Shown here: positions 53,217-63,315 of the stretch, piece after piece | How positions within the stretch are numbered: position 1 is the first letter of the stretch | Layout of the letters: the number at the start of each line of letters is the position of its first letter | Assembly (NCBI GenBank): GCA_964019055.1 | Contig: OZ025217.1 | Coordinates: forward strand, 6,810,557 to 6,874,556 | Reading direction: 5' to 3' | Source of the DNA: Anthopleura xanthogrammica | Taxonomy: Eukaryota; Cnidaria; Anthozoa; Actiniaria; Actiniidae | DNA length: 64,000 nucleotides | Notes under the pieces: generated by a model | What the model saw: the letters and a program-made list of their open reading frames with translations, nothing else | Told to the model about the DNA's origin: nothing | The model's database searches: none | Translations under genes and position numbers: made by a program

Positions 53217-53531
53217 TTCTTAGTATTGAAGATGTAGAGCTACTCTGTAGATATGCTTCAATAAATCGTTATTATTATTATTATTATTTATTATTTTCTT
53301 AGTATTGAAGATGTAGAGCTTCTCTGTAGATATGCTTCAATAAATCGTTATTATTATTATTATTATTTATTATTTTCTTAGTATTGAAGATGTAGAGCTA
53401 CTCTGTAGATATGCTTCAATAAATCGTTATTATTATTATTATTATTATTTATTATTTTCTTAGTATTGAAGATGTAGAGCTACTCTGTAGATATGCTTCA
53501 ATAAATCGTTATTATTATTATTATTATTATT
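43854..53531. repeat. Giant tandem array of core plus (TTA)n, right block
   Basis: Same units and orientation as the left block, in the order of 120 copies. Here the AGCTGCTC variant is frequent. Long stretches repeat with a period of 1,189 bases (variant at 47242 and 48431; 47921 and 49110) and 3,130 bases (46801 onward versus 49931 onward), including matching TTA run lengths apart from single-triplet differences. The last core ends near 53510, about 220 bases before a transmembrane-encoding exon. Confidence 0.99.
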
Positions 53532-53627
53532 AAATGAATAATAATAGTAAATATTAATGATAATAATAATATTAATTGATTAATTAATTTCTTTCTTTCT
53601 TTACTATCTATTTATTTATTTATCTAT

Positions 53628-53666
<39 letters not shown>

Positions 53667-53670
53667 CTCA
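53532..53670. repeat. AT-rich transition with (TTTA)n microsatellite
   Basis: TAATAATAT-type sequence is followed by CTTT repeats and about 17 TTTA/TCTA copies up to 53666. Confidence 0.9.
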
Positions 53671-53734
53671 ATTACATCAAATGAACAGTGAAAAAAAATT
53701 CAATTTCCATCCTAACTGTATTCCTCTTTTTTAG

Positions 53735-56700
53735 ATCACTATTATTGTTGTCATCATTATTGTGTTCGCTTTACGCTGGTGTTTTTGGAGCAATCCAGGA
53801 AACAGTCAAAACACGGAAAGACCCCCTGAGAGAAACAAAATCGTTAAAGAAAGAAAGGTGAAGACTTTTTTCTTCAATTATTGTCCTCATTTATTTACTT
53901 TCTCCAGACGCTTGACTCTTTGAGTGGTTAATCATTCCTTCTCCATCCCTCAGCTATGATCCCTTGAATCTCTATGCTCCCAAATACTCACTCATGGACG
54001 CTCTCACACACCATGACTGGATATATTAACTCGAACGTTTTGCTTCACTTAGGTAGCAACAGAGCGCCGCCCAGATACGGATCTGAATCAGGAATGGCTA
54101 AATTTGCTGCTCTTACAGGTAACATTATTAGTAAACTTTTATCTCTGACTTTAGCTGCTTTAAATGTATTCAGTGTATTCAGACTGCAAATCAACAGTCT
54201 TCATCAATTAGTATAGGTAATAATATGGTTTCGAGTTCAATTTGGGATTAATTTGCACGAGTTTGTTTTTCAAAAAAACTGAGCTCTTTGAAAAACACAC
54301 GAGTGCGAATTATCCCAAATTGAACGAGAAACCATATGATTACTTGTTAATAATATACATGAAAAATCTTACAAACTTTACCGTCCGACATTGAAAATCT
54401 CAAGAAAATCTCTGAGCGCGCGCTCAATGACGTGAGATAGCGTCAGCATCGCGCGCTCTTCAACTGAAACCGACAAAAAATTTATTCAAAAACAAACAAA
54501 ATCACCAACTTTTTAGCCGTTTTCACCGCTTAAACTTGTTCCTTCGCGATCGGAAAATACATAGTCTTGATGCTTAATAATGTTATCAACAGCAGAATAA
54601 AAAAAAAATTGGTTTCAAGACCGTTTTCGGAAAATGTAATTTGCACTGTGTTACACTTTTTTGCACTGTGTTACAGATTTTTGCACTGTGTTACACTTGA
54701 ACTGCACTGCTCTAAGCCAATCAAATTCGAGTAATTTTTTCATGTATATTATTATGTCAGTTAAGAACTGTGGGCGGGGATATATTTCAAAGAATACTAT
54801 GAAAGCGCGTGCTCGTGCCAGTGCTTAGTTCAATTGCATGGAAGTAGTCATTTCCAGCGTTGCGATTGTGTACCGAGTACCACCCTTCCAAGAAAAGCCT
54901 TTTTTGATAGTTATTTTCACTCGCCACGATTTCAATTAAGTTTTCAAGTTTTGTTGGTATGTTACGCAATCTTCGAATTGCTATAATGATGAGCAATGGC
55001 TCTGCTCTTGTGTTCTGTTATTCTCGTTTTTATATAGATCTTTCAGTCTGACCATAGTTTACAAAATCACAATAGTAACATTTGATCTTGTGCAGTGGAA
55101 CCCCGCACTACGGCCACCCGCGTAATACGTTATACGTAATACGCACTACGTCCCGACCAAATACCCATACATTTTCTATAAAATTTACCCGCTTAATACG
55201 GACACCGGTTAATACGGCCAACGGCCACTTTTCCTTGACCCGATTTACAGGCTGTCATATAAAGTTCACCTTATATTACGTACACTGGTTATCTAATCTG
55301 TATATATTTAACTGTCACCATCAGGTGTTAAAAGAGCGGCGATAGTAAATGAAAGCTTTCTTCAGCCTAAATACGATTGACGACTGTGTTCCGTCCGTTG
55401 TTTGACCTTTCATGACGTTAGTTGAACACTAACAAAGTTTTCAAAAGCACTGCGTTTCACTTTTTTGACTTTTCAGATATGTATGTTTTACTGCAATCAC
55501 TGGTGCTTGTCGGCTTCTGCCTCTTTGAAGAAGTTTGTCCGACATTTTATACTTTATTGTACTGTATCAGTAAAACACATGTTTGTGGCGTATATTTTGA
55601 AAGCCCGCTTAATACGGCCACTTTGGCCTGTCCCTTTGTTCGCCATATTAACCGGATTCCACTGTATTCTATTTTGGTTTTTTAAATCGTGTCCTGTGGA
55701 TCCTTGGGACGTGGGAAAACTTTGGCCAGCTTTATCATGGGAGAATGAGCCATCCGGATGTTATGTTGTTAATTCTAGCACGTACCCGTTGCACCCTTTC
55801 TGAGATACCTTTGACGTACCAAAGGAGCATTTTTTAAGTTATATCGTTTACGTCTTCCTTTCTGTGTATTTACCAGATCTCAATTTAAGTTACACCACAT
55901 TTTAAAGGTCCCCTTCCCTCTGTTATAGACTGTCTAATTCTTAGTCATGATTACGCTATAAACTTGTTTATAAATCATAGATAGCTTTGCACCATCACGT
56001 GATGGCAGCCATGACAGTAGACAGGAATCTGGTCTAATCTGAATTCAGTTTCCCAGGTGAAAAAGACTATCGTTGTGCCTCCTGAGGTCGCGTGATTGGC
56101 TCACATAGTCCGGCAAATTATTTCGTAGTAAGGGGATCAGGGGACGGGGGAGCTAAAGCATTCTGCTGTTATTTAAAAAAATAACAAAATCATTTTGTAT
56201 GCTTAATTTTTGGTGTTGCCATGGAACCACTCAAGGGCCCAGTGTCCTTATATGCACATTGACTACAGATTTGTCTTGAGCTTCGTTTGTCAATATCAGA
56301 TGTCTTCTGATCCCTCTCTTGGAATGTGTCATTTACGAACCTTTAAGTTGTCAGTTCAGTTTTGACTTGAATAATAATAACACTGTCTAACTCGTCTACC
56401 TCTTAATTACAGGGCAATCGTGGTCTGCCCAGAAATCGAAAGCCAAGATCACGTAATGGAAGAGTAAGTTTCGTGGTAGATATATATCTGTTTGTTCATT
56501 GTCTCGGGAATAAAATACTTAAAAAGAATCGATATTTGAAGCTAGGATATACCAAATTGCAGAATGATGGTCAAAAGGATATAAACATGAAACTTGTAGA
56601 TCGAAAGGGTTTCTGGGTATATAACTCATGAAATGTATTGATTTCAATCAGCAACTAAATGCTTTGGCACATATCAGATTCCGCATCAAAACAAAAACAC

Positions 56701-57651
56701 ATATCATTTATATTATTAGTGTTATTCATTTCAAAATTCTATAAATGTTCTAGATCATACTTTACCACTATACAACCTATAATGGTGCTATGAAAATTTC
56801 AAGGGAAAGTCTACTCAAATCGTCGGATGAAAACACCCAGCAGCAGCATAGAAGATATGGACAAGGTAGGTGGTACCTAGGTGCTACATGGCAAATAGGT
56901 TTACAGTCAATTAAAAAAAGGCCAACGCTATTGGACCAAAACGGGAGTATGGGAGAGTATGGGTAGAAACCACTGAAGCTGTTGATTATTCACTCTCATA
57001 ATTAGTTGCTCGACTCGTGTTTACTAATAAAAGAATAAGGGCGAGCAGCATCACATTAAGATTATGTCTTTGCATTTTGCGGAAGGATAACAAAAGCCGT
57101 TATGACATATTAATTCCTGACTGAAATGAAGACGCTCCCAATTTCTAAAATGTTAAGTCATTATAGAATTATCTCCCGTTCAGCGCTGCCCGCTCACCAG
57201 CAAAGTTCCGTGCAGTATACCGTACCACTTACAGTGATTTTTACCCATACGTCGTTTCGGTCCAGTTGCGTAGGCTTGAGGCCGGCCATCATTTTTTGAA
57301 TACTCACGCATGTGAATTTTACATGATTTTTTATCAACAGGCGTTTACTTTACCTCGTACTCTCCGTACGACTTGGAACCAGATAGATTGGCGTTAAACT
57401 GCTTTACACACAGAGGCACGCAGGTTACGAGTCCGGGGATTTACAGCAGGACACGTTATGTCGTGGAGATCGAGTTTAAAGCATATGAAGTAGAGAAACT
57501 TACTATCTTAAACAGAGATGTTTACATATTCAGGGGGAGTATTAATCTTTGGCAGTATGCAGGGCGATTCAAAATATATAAAAACCCTAAACACCCATAT
57601 GACCCTAAATATTCTTTTTATGTTCATAGCATCGGGAACTCAATGTTCTAG
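53735..57651 (+). CDS. Membrane protein with cytoplasmic ADP-ribosyltransferase-like (HYD1-type) domain, copy 2, C-terminal exons
   Basis: Five exons join in one frame: 53735-53857, 54053-54118, 56413-56463 and 56754-56865 (phase 0 starts), then 57341-57651 (phase 1 junction inside a glycine codon), stop TAG. All have AG acceptors and GT donors. Exon 1 begins with the hydrophobic ITIIVVIIIVFAL followed by RWCFW and a basic tail, so the C-terminal side should be cytoplasmic. Exons 2 and 3 are linkers, the latter very basic (GNRGLPRNRKPRSRNGR). Exons 4 and 5 carry LYHYT, GVYFTS, LALN, RDVY and GRFKIY, like the HYD1-signature ADP-ribosyltransferase fold; His, Tyr and an Asp are the expected catalytic set. 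The N-terminal, presumably extracellular, exons were not found between 8.9 and 53.7 kb. Activity and ligand are unknown. Confidence 0.75.
54206..54755. repeat. Composite inverted-repeat element, copy B, inverted relative to 12800-13318
   Basis: The hairpin part comes first here and the part with three tandem TTTGCACTGTGTTACA-like words second, the mirror order of copy A. It lies in the intron between the second and third exons of the membrane protein gene. Copy B has an extra stretch near 54275 and a few substitutions relative to copy A. Confidence 0.8.
54756..55092. other. Intronic sequence, nothing recognised
   Basis: No repeat or coding signal was recognised between the inverted-repeat element and the pogo-like element. 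Confidence 0.5.
55093..55664. mobile_element. Non-autonomous pogo/Tigger-like DNA element
   Basis: The ends CAGTGGAACCCCG (55093) and CGGATTCCACTG (ending 55664) are inverted and match the CAGTGGAA termini known for pogo/Tigger elements. Inside, CTTAATACGG(C/A)CA-like words occur several times in both end regions. TA follows the right end but not clearly the left. There is no transposase. It lies in the same intron as the composite element. Confidence 0.6.
55665..57340. other. Intronic sequence between and around the linker and domain exons
   Basis: Apart from the exons 56413-56463 and 56754-56865, only one marked signal was seen: the palindrome CCATCACGTGATGG at 55992-56005, embedded in about 28 bases shared with 10455-10482 in reverse orientation. 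The rest is ordinary AT-rich intron. Confidence 0.5.
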
Positions 57652-57810
57652 CGATGCTACCGCATCATCGACACACGGACACACGACACACTCATTATGC
57701 AGGACTTGGTCGTTCAAGACTTGATAAGGACTACTATTCATGGTTAAACATATAGGATAAGTTTCTTTTGGTAATTAATCCTGCACTAGCACAAATCAAA
57801 CTTTCAAGAG

Positions 57811-58219
57811 CAGGGGCGGATCCAGGGGGTGGATTGGGTGGCTAGCCACCCCCCTCTTTGCAGGGTTTAAAATAGATTAGTGTCCCATTGTATAAAAACA
57901 ATTAAAGAGTTAACATGAATAATTTTATAATTTTAAATAAGTTTTATTTCGATCGGAATCAAATACTTTATTAGTTACGCAAATCTCAGTTGTCATGAGA
58001 GCCTGTAGTACATGGTAGCACCGTTCATCCGAAAAAAACCTTCATGGTCGTTATATACTAGAGGTTTCCGAGATATCGAGTTATTTTTACAAATAATAAA
58101 TGCATGATATGAATTTTGCATTGCCTGGACCTAAAGAGTTGTCCGCAACCCTAGACCTATCCTTTTAATATTTATTAGAGTTAGCCACCCCCCTTTGTAA
58201 AATCCCGGATCCGCACCTG
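57811..58219. mobile_element. 409-bp DNA element with CAGGGGCGGATCC termini
   Basis: CAGGGGCGGATCC at 57811 pairs with GGATCCGCACCTG ending at 58219 (one mismatch). Both ends also carry TAGCCACCCCCC-like words further in. No transposase is present and no clear target duplication was seen, so the superfamily is left open. It lies just after the stop codon of copy 2. Confidence 0.65.
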
Positions 58220-58446
58220 AAGTGATCAGCTGCATATCATCGATGTATAGCCGTTCTAGCCGTACTAAATGGGGGGGGGGGACATAGGATAAGCTTCTTT
58301 TTGAAATTATTAAATTATCACTAAGAAAAAGAGTGTATTTATAGATTCCCAAGCTTATGATATCATCCAGGCAGAACGATATAAAATGTTTAAAATCCGT
58401 CCATGTATTACTAGTTATTAATATTTTGACGTAAAACAAAATGAAT
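58220..58446. other. Intergenic sequence, nothing recognised
   Basis: A 10-base G run is at 58271-58280. No feature is supported between the two convergent genes here. Confidence 0.5.
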
Positions 58447-58818
58447 CAACAAGTGCCATGTAACAACTTTAATATATCACTAACAACAAGTGCCATGTAA
58501 CAACTTTAATATATCACTAACAACAAGTGTCATGTAACAACTTTAATATATCACTAGCAACAAGTGTCATGTAACAACTTTAATATATCACTAACAACAA
58601 GTGTCATGTAACAACTTTAATATATCACTAGCAACAAGTGTCATGTAACAACTTTAATATATCACTAACAACAAGTGTCATGTAACAACTTTAATATATC
58701 ACTAACAACAAGTGTCATGTAACAACTTTAATATATCACTAACAACAAGTGTCATGTAACAACTTTAATATATCACTAGCAACAAGTGCCATGTAACAAC
58801 CTTTTTAATATATCACCA
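58447..58818. repeat. 37-bp minisatellite, ten copies
   Basis: CAACAAGTG(C/T)CATGTAAC starts at 58447 and recurs every 37 bases to 58780. Units differ mainly at GTGCC/GTGTC and CTAACAA/CTAGCAA. The array lies between the 3' ends of two convergent genes, about 175 bases beyond the stop codon of the minus-strand gene, so it may be part of its 3' untranslated region. Confidence 0.97.
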
Positions 58819-58991
58819 ATAAAGAAAAAAACACCAACATGACCAGGGTGATGCAACGTGCAGGCCAAGAATATAAATCGTTTGCTTGTTTTACCATTCT
58901 ATCCCTGCCGGATCAATGTTTACATGTGCAAAATAGTAAGCTAAACTGCGTAAAGCATGGAAGAAAACAAATAAAAACAATCAAGAAGTGT

Positions 58992-61900
58992 CTATTGGAC
59001 AATTCTGTACACAAAATTAGCCCATGCTCCACCAATTCCATCTTTGCACTTAGTACTCTTTCCGTGCTTGTTGTAAGCATTAACTCCGCTTCTGTCCACC
59101 CAGCATTCTCCACCATCCTGCATACCAAAATATTCCACTTTCAGTGTTTTGGCCAGGTGAGCACATGCGTTGATTTTATCCTTGGCTAACGTACTGCCGT
59201 GGAACTTGGCCACGAAGTTTGGAAGAGCACGATTGGATGCGTCAGAGAAACAACCAACGGATTCTGAAATTTAAAAAAATACATTAAAACTACAGGGTCC
59301 GGTTGTACGAAGGGTGATAGCGCTATCCGATGGTTAAGTCTTATCTAGTGGATAAATTTATTGGATAACCTACAGCATAGACTTATCCACTGGATATAAA
59401 GGATATTACATGGTCGCGCGGAGATACGAATTTTATCTTCGAGTGAGAGACACGATCAGCACGAGAAGATAAAATTCGTATCTCCAAGCGGCCATGTAAT
59501 GTTCTGTTTATTATATGAAATGTTCAATGAAAAATAATGGAGAATTTGAGAAGCTGAGCAAAAAGTCGAAATCTGCGCTTGCGTATGTCGTTATGCTTAT
59601 GCTTGCGTCACTAGAGTAGCGTCTTTTTAGCTTTTGTCTCAAGGATGAAAAAAATCTCATTATACAAATAATTACTAAATTACAGTTATTACCTGTATTG
59701 ACATTCCCACCGGGACATTGGTGACAGTTACAATCCACCTCTTCTGCACCCTTGCCTAGACAATGCCCATGGTGGCCATGGTAACCGCGCTTATCATAAT
59801 CACCGCTTTCATCGCATGAGCATTTCCGACTTCGCTTTTTTGAACCGCAGCCACATTTTGCACTGCACTGTGACCAGGAACTCCATACTTTCCATGCACA
59901 ACTGCCTGAAAAAAAGTTACATATCTAATTCTCAAAATATTGAAAAAGCATTCCTAAAGCTAACTCCGGATGCAACAATTGCAAAATTATTTTCAATATC
60001 AGAGGTAATTCTCTCTTTCTCCTCTTCTTCTCATGTTGTTTTCCTCACATCAGGTAAACATTATTATCTTTTTAGATACCAACAAACACTGATTGCTTTT
60101 AAATATTTGTACTAAAGCCTGGTTCATACGGCGTCGTATAGTTATAATCATAGTCATAATCATAAGAGCCGTCATAAAGAATGGAAACTTTGCTGATCAT
60201 TTCTTCTGATTATTATTGTGATTATGGCGTTGAACAGTGCAATCATAGTTAGCCATAATCACAAGAAAATGAATTTTTTTAATTCTTTATGCCGTCATAA
60301 TTATGACTATGAATATGATTTTGCGGTTCACACGCCTCGTAATGATCATTTGGACTATGATTATGACTATGATTTGAACTCCATGTGAACCAGGCTTAAG
60401 GTTCACCAACAGGTTCGGCTCATGTGAAGTCATAGTCACAAGGGATGGCGAGTGCTGCACTGAATTAATCTAGCTTGTAGTATTAATCACCCCTTACCAA
60501 TGGCAAAGTGAAGTCATAAGTCACAAGGGATGGCGAGTGCTGCAGGAATTGATCTAGCTTGTAGTGTTAATCATCCCTTTCCAATGGCAAAGTGAAGTCA
60601 TAAGTCACAAGGGATGGCGAGTGCTGCAGTTATTAATCTATAGCTTGTAGTGTTAATCATCCCTTTCCAATGGCAAAGTGAAGTCATTAGTCACAAGGGA
60701 TGGAGAGTGCTGCAGGAATTGATCGAGCTGCGTCACCCCAGAGCTCAGTGAGGTGCGAATGGACTACTGCTACACCACCCTTAGTTCCCAATTACTCATA
60801 ATCACGATGGATCCTACTGTATGTTTAATAATGATTTACCTCCACAATCCTTGAGGACGCAATCTCTCATCTCCATCGCGCTGCCATGACAATCCGCACC
60901 TCCGTTGCTAGGAGGCGGGTTGTTGCATCTTCGTAACCTGAACTGCCTTCCTTTACCACAGGTAGCACTGCATTTACTCCAGGCAGTCCATTTACTAAAG
61001 CCACCGTCCACTGAAACGCAATTGTTATAATTATATCTTTCATTTTCTCGTAATTTCACGAGAACTAACCAGATTTTCAGCCCATTTCTGCAATTATTCC
61101 GTAAAATGATAGGCTGAAAAAAGTTTTTTTTTTTACATAGCAAAAATAAAATCTGTATTACCATTCATGCTTGAGTTTTATGATGATATGTATAAGATAG
61201 ACCGAGGTAATCAACTTTGCTTTTACATGTACAAAAGGAACATAAGACTAAAAATAAAAAAAATTAAATTAAAAAAAATAGAATAAAAATAAATAAATAA
61301 AATAGATAAATAAAAATAGATAAATAAAAAAGGGAAGGAACATAAGACGTCCATACGATCTAGTAAGTCTTAGAAATTTTGTTAATAATTAACGTTCACG
61401 TTAGTTCGCCAATGGCAACGACGTACCTTTTATAAACATACGAAATAGGAAATGGGTAGTCGATCTTACCGATAAAAATTGCAATTTTAAATTTGGACAT
61501 CCTTCTACTGCAGGAAATGTCCATTGCAGTTCGTGCTCCACGTGATATATATGCGTAATATGTCAGATGATAAATGACTAAAATTAAGGATTAAAAATAC
61601 ATCTATTCTTGCATGCATCGCTATCCATAGTTACCTTTTCCGCACTGAGCATCTTCCTTCCAATCACAAGTCTTTGCTCTATCGTTCCAGTGAAGACCAT
61701 GGGTGCAGTACTTCAAATAGGTTTGGCCGTGAGCACAATGATAGAATGACGTGCAGTCCTTTGGATTTCCGTAAACACCATCTGGTTTGGAAGAACAGAA
61801 TCTTCCTTGGCCGTCTCCGCCTGCGTCAAGTAAAATTGTACAATATCTTAAATTTTTCTGTTGTAAAGTATCGTCTTATGTTAACAATCAACCTGGTGCA

Positions 61901-63315
61901 GGTTGTTTCCAGAAGTTTCCGGAAATGCGTGATGTGGATGACATCAGGTGACAGGTAAGCATCGCATCAACATTGACATACAAAGTTCATATTTAACTAA
62001 GCTCCTGAGTGTTTGACGCACCCCTAGCAACAATTAACCGATGCAATAAACACTTTACTTTGTACCCCTAGCATTTCTTTGTAACTCAGCACTCGGTTTT
62101 GGTCGATGCAGAAAAAATTGTTTCGACTACATCGTAATTTATCCTCAATACCTCTGTCTGCATTGATAACTAAGCATGAAATATTTTATGGTAGATTAGA
62201 TTAAATTCAACATATGAAAATGAATCTGCAATCACTAGCAAATATTCTACTACTATATAATTTATTCTTAAGATTGAAAAAGATAAGTTGATAACCCAAA
62301 ATTAATTATAGGTAAAAATAAACCCGTGTGTTTGATTCGAATTTGCACCAACTTCTATTTAATGAGATTCAGTATTTCAAAACCCGGCCAGACTGATCTG
62401 CCCGACGGATCATTTTGGCTACATATGTGTGATATTCTGATCTGCTTGGTAAGGTATGCCTATCCTATTATCGATGATGTGTTAATTTTATTGGCTTCGT
62501 GCGATATGTAAGGGTTATAGAATGGACGCGAGTGTGATAAGGGATTTATTATCTCGAGCGATATCTCCAGCTCAGTAAGTCACAGTAAGTTAGTAAGTAA
62601 ATAATTAGTAAGTCACAGTAAGCAAGTCACAGTAGAGGCACAGTAAGTTTATTCAAAAATTCAAGAAATTTTCAACTCTAGCAATTCAAGCCTGTTTCAT
62701 TTTTTAAAGGAATATATTGTGTCACTAAAGTTAGTCGGGTATTTCAGCATTTCAAGGCACTCATAAGTATGCTTTAAACAGTAGTGATAACTTGTTATCA
62801 TCTATAATGGTGATAAATGAAGGTTATCGCCACTGTTTAACGCATACTAATGAGCAAGACAGTTGAATATGGGAATTATCGCATTAGTTGTAACAACAGA
62901 TTTAGGGTGTGTCATACGATAATCGAGTTTATTAAGACATACCTTTTTCACAACACTTTCCACTAAAGCCATATCGACAAGAACAAAAACCAAGTCTAGG
63001 TATTCCACCGTTGTAGCATTTTCTGTTACAAGCTTGTTGTTGTGTACGAAAAGGGCATGGTTTACCATTGCACTGGGCTGGACGAATAATATGTCTTACA
63101 CGATTTCTTAACCCTGTGGAACCACAATCTTCGGTACATGAGCTCCATGCATGCCATTGGCTAACCTTGCAATTTACTTTGCGGTACCTACACCCTTTGT
63201 ATCGACGGCGATAGCTTGGGCGACTTTTGTAGCCCTTCCGATATTTCGGATCACCGTAGCACTCCATCATTAGCATCACGACCAACAGTAATAAAAACAA
63301 TAGTGAATACCTCAT
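58992..63315 (-). CDS. Secreted modular protein: TSP1, EGF-like, chitin-binding (CBM14), TSP1, TSP1, WSC-like
   Basis: Five exons on the minus strand give 404 codons: 63315-62943, 61820-61635, 61010-60840, 59905-59693 and 59263-58992, ending in TAG. All four introns are phase 1 with GT/AG ends. Exon 1 encodes a signal peptide (hydrophobic residues 4-17), a basic stretch, a TSP1 repeat (VSQWHAWSSCTEDCG) and a Cys-rich EGF-like end. Exon 2 is a peritrophin-A/CBM14 chitin-binding module with six cysteines (FCSSKPDGVYGNPKDCTSFY). Exon 3 is a TSP1 repeat (FSKWTAWSKCSATCGKG), exon 4 a variant TSP1 with a His/Gly-rich insertion, and exon 5 a WSC-like carbohydrate-binding domain (VGCFSDASNRALPNF, YFGMQDGGECWV). 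One module per symmetric exon is the hallmark of exon shuffling. A role in mucus, cuticle or skeletal matrix is inference; no enzyme domain is present. Confidence 0.87.
59405..59500. mobile_element. 96-bp hairpin MITE in the last intron of the TSP1 gene
   Basis: ATTACATGG ... GGAGATACGAATTTTATCTTC and its reverse complement fold the whole 96 bases into a hairpin with few mismatches and a loop of about 15-20 bases. The preceding 59295-59400 holds repeated GGATAA/TTATCC words and may be another small element. Confidence 0.75.
60113..60398. mobile_element. 286-bp MITE with AAGCCTGGTTCA termini
   Basis: AAGCCTGGTTCATACG near 60115 pairs with CATGTGAACCAGGCTT ending at 60397. The interior is rich in ATGATTATGACTATGA-type words on both strands, which give it further self-complementarity. 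It lies in the intron between the third and fourth exons of the TSP1 gene. Confidence 0.7.
60424..60730. repeat. About 85-bp tandem repeat, 3.6 copies
   Basis: GTCACAAGGGATGG occurs at 60435, 60520, 60604 and 60690, giving periods of 84-86. Each unit also carries GAGTGCTGCA, TAGCTTGTAGT and CCAATGGCAAAGTGAAGTCA. It is intronic in the TSP1 gene. Confidence 0.95.
61141..61634. other. Intron 2 of the TSP1 gene, AT-rich
   Basis: A/AAAT-rich simple sequence (AATAAATAAA-type) at about 61248-61335; nothing else was recognised. Confidence 0.5.
61831..62757. other. Intron 1 of the TSP1 gene, left part
   Basis: AGTAAGTCACAGTAAG words are repeated irregularly between 62575 and 62650. The remaining sequence shows no recognised feature; small open frames here have no domain. 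Confidence 0.5.
62758..62856. mobile_element. 99-bp hairpin MITE in intron 1 of the TSP1 gene
   Basis: AGTATGCTTTAAACAGTAGT (62766) pairs with the arm ACTGTTTAACGCATACT ending at 62848, extended outward by CTCAT/ATGAG. An inner GATAACTTGTTATC palindrome lies in the loop. Confidence 0.7.

Noticed and set aside
21213..53531. Resemblance of the array to a CRISPR locus (repeat plus variable spacer)
   Set aside because: The variable parts are only TTA microsatellite lengths, the surroundings are eukaryotic, and there are no cas genes.
58131..58439. A 102-codon minus-strand frame
   Set aside because: It runs across the terminus of a DNA element and a G run and has no recognisable domain.
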